Assembly (NCBI RefSeq): GCF_042432825.1
Contig: NZ_JBHLWN010000014.1
Span: forward strand, 62,001-126,000
Origin: Gordoniibacillus chartarius
Lineage (GTDB): Bacteria; Bacillota; Bacilli; Paenibacillales; NBRC-103111
Length of the DNA: 64,000 nucleotides
Reading direction: 5' to 3'
The notes under the pieces are model-generated. The model saw nothing but the letters and a program-made list of their open reading frames with translations. It did not search any database and had not been told where the DNA came from. This document shows positions 50,626 through 60,113 of the stretch, in pieces (within the stretch, counting starts at the first letter, position 1; each line of letters starts with the position of its first letter). The translations under genes and the position numbers were made by a program.

Positions 50626-51334
50626 GCTGTTTCTCTTCGGCCGTTTCATTCAAATATCGGAACACGGCCAGCAAGCAGCCCTCCACCATGGCATAGGCGT
50701 CGCTGAGCTCCTGTGCTTCAAACCTGACATTTTCCACGGCGAATTTGTCTCCCGGGCGGTAAGCGTTCAGCTTCCAATCGTCCAGCATTTCAGCGTTGAC
50801 ATAATGAATTTCCATATTGCGCTGCTTCCGCAGATTCGTAAGCGATTGCTTATGGGCGGCTTTCAGCTCGTACAGCTGCTGCTGCAGCTGCGGTACGGCA
50901 TGCCGCTCATACATGCGCCGCAGCACCGTAAAGAACGAAAAATGCGGCTTTACCTGCTCCGTTTGCAATTGCAGCCAATCGTCCAAAAAATATCCGAGCT
51001 TGTCGAGAAGCGAAAAGACGCGGATCAAGCCGTTCTTGTAAAAATAGACGAATCGCCGATATTCGTCATGCTCGCCTTCCTCCATATCCTCGACGAACGA
51101 TGACTTGATGCTCTCGGCGTAGCGGACGCTGCAATATACGCTTTGCTCCAATTCATCCAGACCGACTTGAAAGCCGCGGCTCCATATCGCATATTGAGCA
51201 AGCTTCTGTTCACTCTTAGCCGCGCGAAACGTCCCGTCGGACAAGCCGCCGATAAACCGGTTCAACTGCTCCGTCACCTGCCGCTGCCCGTCCTTCATCG
51301 TCCGTTTCGGTTCGTTAAACAATACGCGCAGCAT
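50615..51334 (-). CDS. Cthe_2314-type HEPN domain protein
   Basis: A 239-residue, all-helical protein. RKQRNMEIHY holds the R-x4-H motif of HEPN RNases and supports assignment to the Cthe_2314 HEPN group. A neighbouring nucleotidyltransferase (usual antitoxin partner) is not seen, so this may be a stand-alone HEPN. GAGGTG lies 6 nt before the ATG at 51334. Confidence 0.75.
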   Translation of the reverse strand: MLRVLFNEPKRTMKDGQRQVTEQLNRFIGGLSDGTFRAAKSEQKLAQYAIWSRGFQVGLDELEQSVYCSVRYAESIKSSFVEDMEEGEHDEYRRFVYFYKNGLIRVFSLLDKLGYFLDDWLQLQTEQVKPHFSFFTVLRRMYERHAVPQLQQQLYELKAAHKQSLTNLRKQRNMEIHYVNAEMLDDWKLNAYRPGDKFAVENVRFEAQELSDAYAMVEGCLLAVFRYLNETAEEKQQRK

Positions 51335-51353
51335 GGATGTCACCTCGAATCAT

Positions 51354-52334
51354 TTAGTGGTTGCCTCCCGGCGCCTGCGGCTGCTTCCTATGCATCGTCT
51401 GCATGCGGTCGCGTTGAATTACGTACATGGCCGCAAGAATGAAAGCTCCGCCTGCATACTGGTAAGCGGAAATCCCTTCACCCAAGAGCAGCCAGCCGCC
51501 GACCGCCGCGGTAAGCGGCAATAAATACCCGTAAGCCGAAGATTTGAAAGGTCCGAGCCGGGCCAGACTTGCATTATGTATAGCGAAGCCTGCCAGTGTG
51601 GCCAATAAGGCCGTATATAGTAGAGTTCCCCAACCGACCGGGCTGATTTGCGCCAATTGATGGGTATCGGTAAGCGTCAAGACGAACGGCAGCAGCGATA
51701 CGGCCCCTGCGGTCATCTCAAAGGCAAGCAGCAAAGGCAGCGGGTACTTGGCGACAAGACGGTTCATCCCGATCAGGTAAAAGGCTCCCATAAAGCTGCG
51801 CAGCAGCAGCAGCACGTCCCCGCGCAGCGTATCGGGACCGAAATGGAAACCGCCGGCCCCTCCGGACACGATCAGCAGGACGCCTGCGAAGGCCGCCGGC
51901 AAACCGATCGCAATGCTCCAGCTGAGCCTTATCTCACGCAGCAGCAGCGACAAAATGACCGTAACGATCGGCATAAAGCCTCTTCCCAGTACAGCTCCGT
52001 TCGCCGCATTGGAGAACTGCAGCGCATACTGCAGCATCGCTTCCATGCCGATCGCCGACAAGACGCCGAGCCCGCAGATCAGCAGCAGATCGCGAGGCGG
52101 CATGCGGAAGGAAAGCTCGCGCCGGCGCAGGAACCCGTAAGCGTAAATCCATAGAAAAGGAACGATAATGACATATCTTAGCCCGTTGAAGACGAGCGGA
52201 TTCCACTCCTGCGCGCCGATTTTGAGCGAGGAAATATTAATCCCCCACAGGACATAGACCAATACAAATCCAAAATGCGGCCATAGTCCGGCAATTCCGC
52301 TGGAAGCATTCGATTGAAGCTGCGGGTTCGTCAT
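51354..52334 (-). CDS. EamA/DMT-family transporter
   Basis: A 326-residue protein with ten hydrophobic helices in two EamA repeats (ALQFSNAANGAVLGRGFMPIVTVILS in repeat 1, ASLARLGPFKSSAYGYLLPLTAAVGG in repeat 2). Drug/metabolite exporter type; substrate unknown. AGGTG lies 6 nt before the ATG at 52334. It ends 20 bp before the start of the HEPN gene and is probably co-transcribed with it. Confidence 0.9.
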   Translation of the reverse strand: MTNPQLQSNASSGIAGLWPHFGFVLVYVLWGINISSLKIGAQEWNPLVFNGLRYVIIVPFLWIYAYGFLRRRELSFRMPPRDLLLICGLGVLSAIGMEAMLQYALQFSNAANGAVLGRGFMPIVTVILSLLLREIRLSWSIAIGLPAAFAGVLLIVSGGAGGFHFGPDTLRGDVLLLLRSFMGAFYLIGMNRLVAKYPLPLLLAFEMTAGAVSLLPFVLTLTDTHQLAQISPVGWGTLLYTALLATLAGFAIHNASLARLGPFKSSAYGYLLPLTAAVGGWLLLGEGISAYQYAGGAFILAAMYVIQRDRMQTMHRKQPQAPGGNH

Positions 52335-52377
52335 TGTGCGCACCTGATCTTTCTTTGATAGGTATTATCAGCAATAG

Positions 52378-52436
52378 GAAAAGGGCTGCCCTTGGCGCCG
52401 CTAATCGGCGTCAAGGCATGCCCTTCTTTGCAAGTG
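52378..52436 (-). terminator. Terminator of ctaA
   Basis: A long nested stem AAGGGC...CCTTG...CGCC against GGCG...CAAGG...GCCCTT, with TTTTCC on the minus strand. Confidence 0.85.
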
Positions 52437-52458
52437 TAAGCACGCAGAGGACTTTCCA

Positions 52459-53412
52459 TCAGACCGTGCTCCTCTGAGTTTGTAATACGACGGCCCGCTG
52501 CGAGCTTAAGGTCGCAACGCACAAGTAGCTCAGGACACCGAACAATCCGCAAACTAATACAGTGTGTGCGAGCGCCGCCAGCAGTCCCCAGCCTGAAATG
52601 CCCACCGTCCATGTAACGAAAGCGCCGGAGATGACCTGCAAGGTGACCAGGATGAACGCGTTACGGGCGTTTGCCGTCAATCGATGTTCGGCCGGAAAGC
52701 TGCGTCTCGCCATCTGGAACAGCAGAAGCAGCACGATGAACAGCAGCGCAGCGGCGACTCTGTGCATAAACACAATCCCCGTTGCCCCGGACAGCTCCGG
52801 AATGAGCTCGCCGTTACACAGCGGCCATCCTAAACAGCCTCCCGTCGATTTCATGTGCCGGACGTATGCTCCAAGATAAATGACGACTAGCGAATAGACC
52901 GTAGACAGCCATACCGCTGCCCGGAACAGAGGCGGAGACGGCATGCTCGGCCGCACGGCTTCCTCCTTGGCCGCCGTCTGGCCTCTGCGGGTATACAGCA
53001 TCGCAAGAAGCAGCGTACAGGCGAAGGCGAGGAGCGACAAACCGAAATGCGAGGCCAAAATAAGCGGCGACTGCGGCCATACGACGGCCATTGCCCCGAG
53101 TACCGCCTGCAGGAACGTGAAGAAGATCGCACCGCCGACAAAGCGCTTCGCATCCCGGCGCTTATCCACGCGCCAGACAAGAATCGCAGCCGCGAGCAAG
53201 AGCAGCACGATAACGCCGGTGACAGCGCGGTGACTATATTCAATCATAGTGGAGATCGTGTATTCCGGCACGAACTTGCCGTTACAGAGCGGCCATTCGC
53301 GGCCGCAGCCCAAGCCGGAATCGGTCTTGGTGACAAGCGCCCCCATGAGCACGACGATAAACATGACGATTGCCGACCCGTAGGCGGACCATTTTAACGC
53401 TTGGAATTTCAT
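52459..53412 (-). CDS. ctaA: Heme A synthase CtaA
   Basis: A 317-residue, eight-helix membrane enzyme that oxidises the haem O methyl group to the formyl of haem A for cytochrome aa3 oxidase. Each half has its Cys pair (C36-GREWPL-C43 and CLGWPLC) and conserved His (H61 in EYSHRAV, H122 in ASHFGLS, FMHRV, ALAHT); Glu58 matches the essential acidic residue of Bacillus CtaA. Monocistronic; a TATAAT-containing region lies just upstream. Confidence 0.95.
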   Translation of the reverse strand: MKFQALKWSAYGSAIVMFIVVLMGALVTKTDSGLGCGREWPLCNGKFVPEYTISTMIEYSHRAVTGVIVLLLLAAAILVWRVDKRRDAKRFVGGAIFFTFLQAVLGAMAVVWPQSPLILASHFGLSLLAFACTLLLAMLYTRRGQTAAKEEAVRPSMPSPPLFRAAVWLSTVYSLVVIYLGAYVRHMKSTGGCLGWPLCNGELIPELSGATGIVFMHRVAAALLFIVLLLLFQMARRSFPAEHRLTANARNAFILVTLQVISGAFVTWTVGISGWGLLAALAHTVLVCGLFGVLSYLCVATLSSQRAVVLQTQRSTV

Positions 53413-53501
53413 GTGTTAGCACCTACTTTCGTTATCAATTATAACGAACGCGGCCCGGCAATGCCATTCGCAATTGTTACAAAAGGTTGAAACGAGAGCC
53501 T

Positions 53502-53849
53502 TTACGATTTGGGCAGGGCGGCAGCCACTTCCAGAGCCCGATTCAAAAATTGCTCGATCTCGTCCCGCGTCTTGCGCAGCTTGCTGACGAAACGTACGAG
53601 CTCCTGCCCTTCCCGATAGGCGATAAAGCTTGGAATGCCCATAATGCCCAGCTCCAAGGACAAGTCCGGCAGCTCATCGCGGTCGATCTGGATGAACCGG
53701 ATCCGTCCTTCATAGTCGCGCTCGAGATCCGGCATGAACGGCTCAATGAAATGGCAGTCCTTGCACCAGGTCGTCTTGAATACGGCCACCGTCATCGTGC
53801 CGTCAGCGATGCGCTCCCGAAAAGCTTCCTCCGTTTTGATATGCTCCAT
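53502..53849 (-). CDS. Thioredoxin-family protein (YtpP-like)
   Basis: A 115-residue thioredoxin fold. The active site is WCKDC (C29, C32) in place of WCGPC, and the cis-proline is in GIPSF. GGAGGCAGGGG precedes the ATG at 53849. Role probably in low-molecular-weight thiol or stress-related redox. Confidence 0.88.
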   Translation of the reverse strand: MEHIKTEEAFRERIADGTMTVAVFKTTWCKDCHFIEPFMPDLERDYEGRIRFIQIDRDELPDLSLELGIMGIPSFIAYREGQELVRFVSKLRKTRDEIEQFLNRALEVAAALPKS

Positions 53850-53938
53850 CTTCCCCTGCCTCCTCCAATCGATTTGATTCACTTATAGCACTTCCTGTCA
53901 TGCAAAGTCAAAGCTGTGTACATACACGAAATGGAAGT

Positions 53939-53967
53939 TTACATTTATTTGAAAAAGTGATATCATG
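53939..53967 (+). promoter_or_regulatory. Promoter of the SPFH-Arc pair
   Basis: -35 TTTACA (53939-53944), 17-nt spacer, -10 TATCAT (53962-53967). Confidence 0.65.
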
Positions 53968-54012
53968 TAAATATCAAGTTGATATATAACATGAACAAGG
54001 AGCTGTTACCCT

Positions 54013-54855
54013 ATGAGAGAGAACAAAGCGTATGCTCTGAACGGCTTTATCGCAATGCTCGCCTTCATCCTTTTGCTTCTGACCGGTATTCTGGGCTTCG
54101 TCATGCAAAGCTTCCTTCTGGCGATTCCAAGTCTGGTCGCGGCTATATTGATCGTCTCCTCCATTGCCGTCGTACAGCCGAACGAAGCTCTGGCGCTTAC
54201 CTTTTTCGGCGAGTACAAAGGTACGGTCCGCGACAGCGGCATTTGGATGGTCACTCCTTTCACGGTCCGCAAGAAAATATCGCTGAAAGTTCGCAATTTC
54301 AACAGTGCCAAGCTCAAGGTGAACGATGTGGAAGGAAATCCGATCGAGATTGCCGCGGTTGTCGTATTCCGGGTCGTCGATTCGGCAAAAGCGCTGTACG
54401 AGGTTGACGATTATGAAACGTTCGTTGAAATTCAGAGCGAGGCCGCGCTTCGCCATGTCGCTTCGAAATATCCTTATGATGCCTACGACACGGATGAAAT
54501 CTCGCTGCGCAGCCATGCCGATTTCGTGGCCACCGAGCTGACCCGCGAGCTGCAATACCGGCTCGAAACCGCAGGCGTTCAAGTCGTCGAAGCGCGGCTG
54601 ACTCACCTCGCCTACTCGACGGAGATCGCCAGCGCGATGCTGCAGCGGCAGCAGGCAACCGCCATTCTGGCAGCGCGGCAGAAGATCGTGGAAGGCGCAG
54701 TCGGTATGGTAGAGCAAGCGCTGGCCCAGCTTCAGGAGCATAATATCGTCGAGCTCGACGACGAACGCAAGGCGGCCATGATCAACAATCTGATGGTGGC
54801 GATCGTATCGGACCGGGCCGCGAGTCCGATTATCAACGCCGGAAGCTTGTACTAA
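54013..54855 (+). CDS. SPFH/Band-7 domain protein
   Basis: A 280-residue protein with two N-terminal hydrophobic helices (about 10-30, 33-52) and a stomatin/prohibitin-like domain (VVQPNEALALTFFGEYKGTVRDSGIWMVTPF onward) ending in an Ala/Glu-rich coiled coil (AMLQRQQATAILAARQKIVEGA). It scaffolds membrane microdomains. AAGGAG precedes the ATG. It is 12 bp upstream of the Arc-like gene; the pair is conserved in Bacillales. Confidence 0.9.
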   Translation: MRENKAYALNGFIAMLAFILLLLTGILGFVMQSFLLAIPSLVAAILIVSSIAVVQPNEALALTFFGEYKGTVRDSGIWMVTPFTVRKKISLKVRNFNSAKLKVNDVEGNPIEIAAVVVFRVVDSAKALYEVDDYETFVEIQSEAALRHVASKYPYDAYDTDEISLRSHADFVATELTRELQYRLETAGVQVVEARLTHLAYSTEIASAMLQRQQATAILAARQKIVEGAVGMVEQALAQLQEHNIVELDDERKAAMINNLMVAIVSDRAASPIINAGSLY

Positions 54856-54867
54856 GCGCGAACTGAG

Positions 54868-55062
54868 ATGGCCGGTAAGAAAAATTTTCCGCTGCGCCTC
54901 GATCCGGCGCTCTATGAGATACTTGAACGATGGGCGGCCGACGAGCTGCGCAGCGTGAATGGGCATATCGAATTTCTGCTGCGCGATGCGGCCCAGCGTG
55001 CCGGCAGACTGCCCGGGCGGACTTCGGCAAAGATGCCGGGGCCCAGGTCCGAAGACGAATAG
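54868..55062 (+). CDS. Arc-like ribbon-helix-helix protein
   Basis: A 64-residue protein with the RHH pattern KKNFPLRLDPALYEILERWAADELRSVNGHIEFLLRDA. It would dimerise and bind DNA with the beta ribbon near the N-terminus. Encoded right after the SPFH gene. No other partner. The ribosome site is weak (AACTGAG), so translation may be coupled. Confidence 0.85.
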   Translation: MAGKKNFPLRLDPALYEILERWAADELRSVNGHIEFLLRDAAQRAGRLPGRTSAKMPGPRSEDE

Positions 55063-55069
55063 GCAAAAT

Positions 55070-55126
55070 AAAGCACCTCCTGAGTTGACCGTCGTCAAGA
55101 CCGGTACTGCAGGAGGTGCTTTGTTT
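55070..55126. terminator. Terminator between convergent units
   Basis: AAAGCACCTCCTG pairs with CAGGAGGTGCTTT around a 26-nt loop, followed by GTTT. It serves the Arc-like gene and, in the other direction, perhaps the lipoprotein gene. Confidence 0.8.
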
Positions 55127-55140
55127 ACGTTGTGTATAGG

Positions 55141-56793
55141 TTATTCCCTTGTCATCGTTACAAGTCCCGCTTCTTCGTCCCACTCCACCTTGGCGCCGAA
55201 CGACTCGGCAATAAAGCGCAGCGGAACATAAGTCGTTCCATTCCGGTTCACCGCCGCGCTAACCAGCGTTACCTCGGTGCCGTTCAACTGAGCGGTCGCT
55301 TCTCCAAGCTTCAGCCCGATGACCGCGCCGGAACGCTCGTCCTTAATGCCGACCGACTGGTTCGCCTCGTCCCACGTCACTTCGGCGCCGAAGCGCTCGG
55401 CGATGAAACGGGCAGGTACCATCGACACGCCGTCGGAAGTAACATAAGGATGGGAGGAATCGTATTCGTACATACCGTACTCATCGTTAACGAACAACGT
55501 TACCGTTTGGCGGGTAATATGCAAATCGTCTTTCAGCAGCTTGTATACGGCCGAGCCCGGTTTGAAATTGGCGAGTACGTCCACGCCTTCCGCGCCGTCC
55601 TCCCCGCCCACCTGCAGCGCCCCGGCTGTCGTGGAGACAGCCGTCACTTCCACCGGCCGGTTGTGATTCCAAAGCTCCGTATCTCCGACGATTCGCAGCC
55701 CGATCACCGGCTCCTGCTCTTCATCGTCTTCCAACGGCAGCTCCAGCTCGACATGGGATTTCCGCACGTTAAGCGAGCTGTCGAGCGACCAGTCGGCCTT
55801 CAGGGAGAAGCGCTCGGTAAAGAGCCGATCCCATTCGCTGCCATATTCATCGTATTCATAGTCCTCGAAGTCCTCGAACTCGTCTTCGGCCGGTTCCGGT
55901 TGTTCAAGCTCCTTCAGCACTTTGCCGGCATACTGCTGCAAGGAGGTGAACAGGAACTCGACGGTTAACGTCTTATTGTCCAAATAAGCCATATATAAAG
56001 ACATCATTTCTTCGTATATCTCGACGTAACCATCTTCCTCTTCGCTCTTCATTTCGTCCAGGGACTTCTGGTACGCTTCCTTCAGCACCGGAGCAAACAG
56101 ATCATACAGCTGACCGAGCAGCTCCTTCATGCCTTCCTCGTCGGACACAGCGGATTTCAGCAGAGCTTTGCCGAGCTCCGCCAATTCCGTTCCCTTTACT
56201 TCCACATGGACTTTCTGAAGATTCATCGTTTCACCGTTCACGGATTCGTTCGCCTGCGATACCGTCAGCACCGAAGGGTTCGGTGCATGCTTGATGGCAA
56301 ACTTCGCGAGCAATGTGGAGAACTCGTGCTCATGCTTGGCCAGCTCAGGCCATAACGTGCTGAACATCGATAAAGACAAGCCATTCTCGGCCTCTTGCGC
56401 TCGATCCCATATGATCGGCTTTTGGCCGCCGTCGAGCTGCAGCACATACTTTTGATCATCGAGCTGGAACGTAAACGGAACGGCCTGCTCCCGATAACGA
56501 ATCGTCCCCTCGAGCGAAGCATGCCTTGGATCCTTGACAGCCATGCGCGTCAGCTCCAGCTTCAGACCGCCGAGAAGCTGCGCGATCGCCTTCTCTTCAT
56601 CTGTTCGATACGTTCCTTTACCAGGGATCAACTCAATGTTCCAAGAACCTTTCCCTTCAATCGACGTTTGTGACACATACTGATCCAGCGCTTTCCCGAG
56701 ATCTACGCCGCCCACAGACTGACATCCGCCGGCGACCGTCAATGCGGCACCCATCATGAGGGTCAACCCGGCCCGCTTCCACTTATGTATCAA
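55141..56793 (-). CDS. Lipoprotein with C-terminal copper amine oxidase-like stalk domains
   Basis: A 550-residue protein whose signal ends in VAGGC (lipidated C24). The middle is a large unknown domain (about 40-430) with acidic stretches (EDEFEDFEDYEYDEYGSEW). The C-terminal 120 residues form two copper amine oxidase N-terminal (stalk) repeats (VPARFIAERFGAEVTWDE and VPLRFIAESFGAKVEWDE), which bind the wall or form surface scaffolds. TTG at 56793 is 8 nt from GAGGAG; GTG at 56802 overlaps the ribosome site. Confidence 0.85.
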   Translation of the reverse strand: MIHKWKRAGLTLMMGAALTVAGGCQSVGGVDLGKALDQYVSQTSIEGKGSWNIELIPGKGTYRTDEEKAIAQLLGGLKLELTRMAVKDPRHASLEGTIRYREQAVPFTFQLDDQKYVLQLDGGQKPIIWDRAQEAENGLSLSMFSTLWPELAKHEHEFSTLLAKFAIKHAPNPSVLTVSQANESVNGETMNLQKVHVEVKGTELAELGKALLKSAVSDEEGMKELLGQLYDLFAPVLKEAYQKSLDEMKSEEEDGYVEIYEEMMSLYMAYLDNKTLTVEFLFTSLQQYAGKVLKELEQPEPAEDEFEDFEDYEYDEYGSEWDRLFTERFSLKADWSLDSSLNVRKSHVELELPLEDDEEQEPVIGLRIVGDTELWNHNRPVEVTAVSTTAGALQVGGEDGAEGVDVLANFKPGSAVYKLLKDDLHITRQTVTLFVNDEYGMYEYDSSHPYVTSDGVSMVPARFIAERFGAEVTWDEANQSVGIKDERSGAVIGLKLGEATAQLNGTEVTLVSAAVNRNGTTYVPLRFIAESFGAKVEWDEEAGLVTMTRE

Positions 56794-56975
56794 TGCTACC
56801 ACTCCTCACAACGATTCTATCAAACTTTCCTATCCTACCTTAGTTAACCATAAACCGCTCAACTTGAATAGCGGTCATTTTACTAACCATGAATTGTTCT
56901 GCATACGGTATCAGAGTAACGGTCCGCCGATCAAGACAAAATAATCCTTGAGCGGGATGGGAGGGTACCATATCG

Positions 56976-58244
56976 ATGTGGAAAGCTAAGAGGCGATGGC
57001 TGGAGCGACTGCGGGCTTTGCCGCAGCAAATACTGAATCTGCTGAAAGGGAAAATGGGCAACGTCGCGTATTCGCTGGAGGAAGCACCGGCCGCCGGCGT
57101 ACTCCATCCGCTGCCCGCCGGCGTTAACCTTATCAAGCAGCAAACCGACAGCCTGCTCCGCCGTCCTCCCCGGGGTATCGCTCCTTTACCCGCTGCAGAG
57201 CAATACCTGGTAGAGCGGCTTCGCGAGGAAGCCGCCCGTTTGAACCGGAACAACGTGACCCGCACCGCCGCTTATCTGGACATCTACCGCCAGCATCCCG
57301 AACTGCACTGGGCATTCCTCGCTCATATGGTGTCGCGCAACGGCGGCTGGACGATGACCGATTTGAAGGGCGAGCTGCTGCCGTGCCTGCTCGGCGCAGG
57401 GCAGCGCGAGAGCTTGTTTCGCTTCCTCGAACGGGCGAACGGATTGATTTTCTACGACGCCTACCCGCAGCTGTTATTGTACCGCGAGAGCACTCGTACC
57501 GGCAGGCGGCTCACGCATTTGCTGCCTCACCTCGGCGTAACGGAGTTCATGATCGCCGTATGGGACGAATTTCATCGCACGCGCGATTCGGCTCTGCTCA
57601 CTTGCTGCCTGATCGTGAACGAGCAGCACTTTATCGAGGAACGAATCGTCCAGAGCGCTTATTTTAAAGAACACGTACTCGACACACTGGCCTTTAAGAC
57701 TCAATCTCTGCTGCAGATGAATCAAGTGCTGTTTCCTTATGCCGGCCCTGAAGGCGGAAACCGTCTTCGTCTTGCAGGTCTCATTCTGGAAAATTTCGCC
57801 GACCTCTCCGAACGCATCCGCTTCGGCCAGTCCTTATACGCGATTTTGTTCGCCCAACCCGATGTGTACCGCGGCGCCCATCATTTCGCCGTGAGCACGC
57901 CGCATACCGGCTCTCGCGCCGATTATTGGCCGGAGCTGTTCGCCGAAGTTCGGCACAGTGCGCCGAATCCGGTTTACCGGCCTCGGCTAAACGGCAGCTG
58001 CCTCGCCGCCGGAGCGGAGCCTCTGTTCAGCCCCAGGCTTGCGCATGCATGGAAAGACCGGCCAGTAGAGCCACCCGAGCCCGGGGATTGGTGCCGTGGC
58101 CAGGTCGGCCGAAATGCGCTTAAACTGCTGCCGAGCCGCTTGCACGTTCCGTTCGATTTCGATATGTCTCAGGAATACCCGTATGCCTTGAATAAAATAG
58201 AACTAGCGATCATGGCTGCACAGGAGCTCGGGACGAAGGCATAA
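56976..58244 (+). CDS. DUF2515 family protein (YppC-like)
   Basis: A 422-residue soluble protein matching the DUF2515/YppC pattern (YLDIYRQHPELHWAFLAHMVSRNGGWTMTDLKG; YWPELFAEVR near the C-terminus). Function unknown. GGGAGGG is 13-14 nt upstream of the ATG. It is the first of a run of plus-strand genes, though the next gene has its own ribosome site. Confidence 0.8.
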   Translation: MWKAKRRWLERLRALPQQILNLLKGKMGNVAYSLEEAPAAGVLHPLPAGVNLIKQQTDSLLRRPPRGIAPLPAAEQYLVERLREEAARLNRNNVTRTAAYLDIYRQHPELHWAFLAHMVSRNGGWTMTDLKGELLPCLLGAGQRESLFRFLERANGLIFYDAYPQLLLYRESTRTGRRLTHLLPHLGVTEFMIAVWDEFHRTRDSALLTCCLIVNEQHFIEERIVQSAYFKEHVLDTLAFKTQSLLQMNQVLFPYAGPEGGNRLRLAGLILENFADLSERIRFGQSLYAILFAQPDVYRGAHHFAVSTPHTGSRADYWPELFAEVRHSAPNPVYRPRLNGSCLAAGAEPLFSPRLAHAWKDRPVEPPEPGDWCRGQVGRNALKLLPSRLHVPFDFDMSQEYPYALNKIELAIMAAQELGTKA

Positions 58245-58318
58245 ATCCGTTTCGGCGGAAGGAATACGGGCTTGGCATGACGAATCGTTCCTCAACAATG
58301 AGTGAAAGGAACATGTTC

Positions 58319-58891
58319 ATGACGATTCGTACGCAATTGTATCTCGATGTCGGCGGCGTGCTGGGCACGAACTTGGACGGGTTTTGGCATTGGTTGGCCG
58401 GAGCCGCCGCCATCCCGCACGATCAGCTTCGAGGACGCTATAAGTCCGAGCTCCGCAATACACTGTGGACCGGAGAACTAAGCGAGCACGGCTTCTGGGA
58501 CTGGGTCTGCTCGCTGCAAAGCGCCAAGGCTCCCGACGAAGCCCGCGCCTTGCTGCTAACCCATCTGCAGCCAATGCCAGCCTTTGCGTCGCTGCCCCAG
58601 CTTAGCCGAAAGTACGACATTCACATTTTGAGCAATCACCGGGTTGAATGGTTGAACCCCTTCTTGGTGCCGGTAAGAAGCCACTTGAACAGTATCACGA
58701 TCTCAGCCGAAGTACGCTGTGCCAAGCCGGATCCGGCCATCTACCGGATCGCCGCCGCCCACGCCCCGGCCGGCGCATCGATTCTGTTCGTCGACGACGC
58801 CCGGCACAACCTCGACGCCGCGGCTTCCCTCGGGTGGTCGACGCTGCTTGCCGATCCGGACAGCCGCTGGCTGACCAAGCTTTTGCATTAA
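58319..58891 (+). CDS. HAD-superfamily hydrolase
   Basis: A 190-residue phosphatase-like protein. Motif I is LDVGGVLG (nucleophile Asp with the DxG variant seen in HAD-IA proteins), motif II LSNHRVEW, motif III AKPDPAIY, motif IV FVDDARHN. The cap is small and helical. AAAGGA is 8 nt from the ATG at 58319; three earlier in-frame ATGs lack spacing. Substrate unknown. Confidence 0.85.
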   Translation: MTIRTQLYLDVGGVLGTNLDGFWHWLAGAAAIPHDQLRGRYKSELRNTLWTGELSEHGFWDWVCSLQSAKAPDEARALLLTHLQPMPAFASLPQLSRKYDIHILSNHRVEWLNPFLVPVRSHLNSITISAEVRCAKPDPAIYRIAAAHAPAGASILFVDDARHNLDAAASLGWSTLLADPDSRWLTKLLH

Positions 58892-58967
58892 CCCGTTCTC
58901 CCATCGACTATCCTGTTTCCATTTTGGAAAAAATGAATCCATCAACTAAACAACAAGGAACATGTCG

Positions 58968-59441
58968 ATGATAGACTATCTCATTCTGGGCTTAATCTGG
59001 ATCTTGACCTTTGTTATGGTCGTAACAACAACGCCTCGGGACATGCTCCGCGAAGCTCTGGCCATCTTCATGTTCAAGCACTCGTTAACATGGCTGTTTG
59101 GCTTATTGGTTGTTGAATATAAACTCATCGAATATCCCGTCAGGGAGTTTCCCTATGCGTCAAAAAGCAGCTTTTCTTTCGAGTATTTCATTTACCCTGC
59201 TATTTGTATCATGTTTAATCTGAGATTCCCCAGAAAGAAGAGCATGCTCCATCAGATCGGCTGGTTTGTATGGTTCCCGTCCTGGATGACCATCCTTGAG
59301 GTCTTAGTGGAGAAGTATACGAACCTCATTCATTACGTCAACTGGAGCTGGTACTGGACATGGCTTTCCTTACTGCTGACTTTCGGCTTATCTCGTATGT
59401 ATTTCATCTGGTTTATGAAAAAAAGAACGGGGGCCCGCTGA
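58968..59441 (+). CDS. CBO0543-like membrane protein
   Basis: About 157 residues with four to five helices (MIDYLILGLIWILTFVMVV; FIYPAICIMFNL; WYWTWLSLLLTFGLSRMYFIWF). The pattern matches CBO0543-type proteins of spore formers, of unknown role. AAGGA is 8 nt from the ATG at 58968. The gene is noticeably less GC-rich than those to its left, and a second, more AT-rich relative faces it. Confidence 0.7.
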   Translation: MIDYLILGLIWILTFVMVVTTTPRDMLREALAIFMFKHSLTWLFGLLVVEYKLIEYPVREFPYASKSSFSFEYFIYPAICIMFNLRFPRKKSMLHQIGWFVWFPSWMTILEVLVEKYTNLIHYVNWSWYWTWLSLLLTFGLSRMYFIWFMKKRTGAR

Positions 59442-59537
59442 TCGCATTGGATCTTTGCAGGCCCCCTAAGATATTGTCTTCGTTTATGATCTCCAGCAGT
59501 TCCCATCAGTTGAGTGTACTCCTCCCGCTACATCAGT

Positions 59538-60113
59538 TTAAATCGATTTGATTTTTGATGTTTTCATTTTTTGAAACAAAGAGGTTAACATGTAAGCTCC
59601 CTCAAAAAGAACTAAATAAATCAAAAAGATGATGATGTAATTTACCCATTTATACTTAACAAATAATCCGTACATGACCAAAATTGGCTTGAATCCAAAT
59701 CCAAATGCCAATGCCGTCAAAAAAGCATATAAATGAAAGTTTTTATTACGTTCGAGGGTCCATTGATATACGAACATAATAGCTACAGGAATCAGTGACG
59801 CATCTAATGAAATACTGGGCAGGAAAGGAAGGACATGATAGGGATATCCCCATAGCCCATAACGTATGCCAGACGTATCTGTATAGGCAAAAAGCACATG
59901 CGTAGAATATCCAAAAAAACCAATCTGGTATATCCTCGAACGATCAATGAACAAGTAAACGAGTATCAGTGGAGCAATAAGCATGACCAGATTAGTCCAA
60001 AACTGCCAAGTTGAAAAGTTCGAATAGGCGAACCAATAGGCAACACCTTGATGCGTAAGATTTTCTTGGCTAGAAACCAATTGTTCAAAATACTCATTTA
60101 CGGTCTGAGTCAT
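59538..60113 (-). CDS. CBO0543-like membrane protein, AT-rich
   Basis: A 191-residue protein with six hydrophobic helices (LVMLIAPLILVYLFID, YGLWGYPYHVLPFLPSISLDASLIPVAIMFVYQW, IIIFLIYLVLFEGAYML). Its base composition is clearly more AT-rich than the rest of the window (A/T in most third positions), which suggests recent acquisition. AAGGGGG is 10 nt from the ATG at 60113. Convergent with the other CBO0543-like gene. Confidence 0.7.
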   Translation of the reverse strand: MTQTVNEYFEQLVSSQENLTHQGVAYWFAYSNFSTWQFWTNLVMLIAPLILVYLFIDRSRIYQIGFFGYSTHVLFAYTDTSGIRYGLWGYPYHVLPFLPSISLDASLIPVAIMFVYQWTLERNKNFHLYAFLTALAFGFGFKPILVMYGLFVKYKWVNYIIIFLIYLVLFEGAYMLTSLFQKMKTSKIKSI

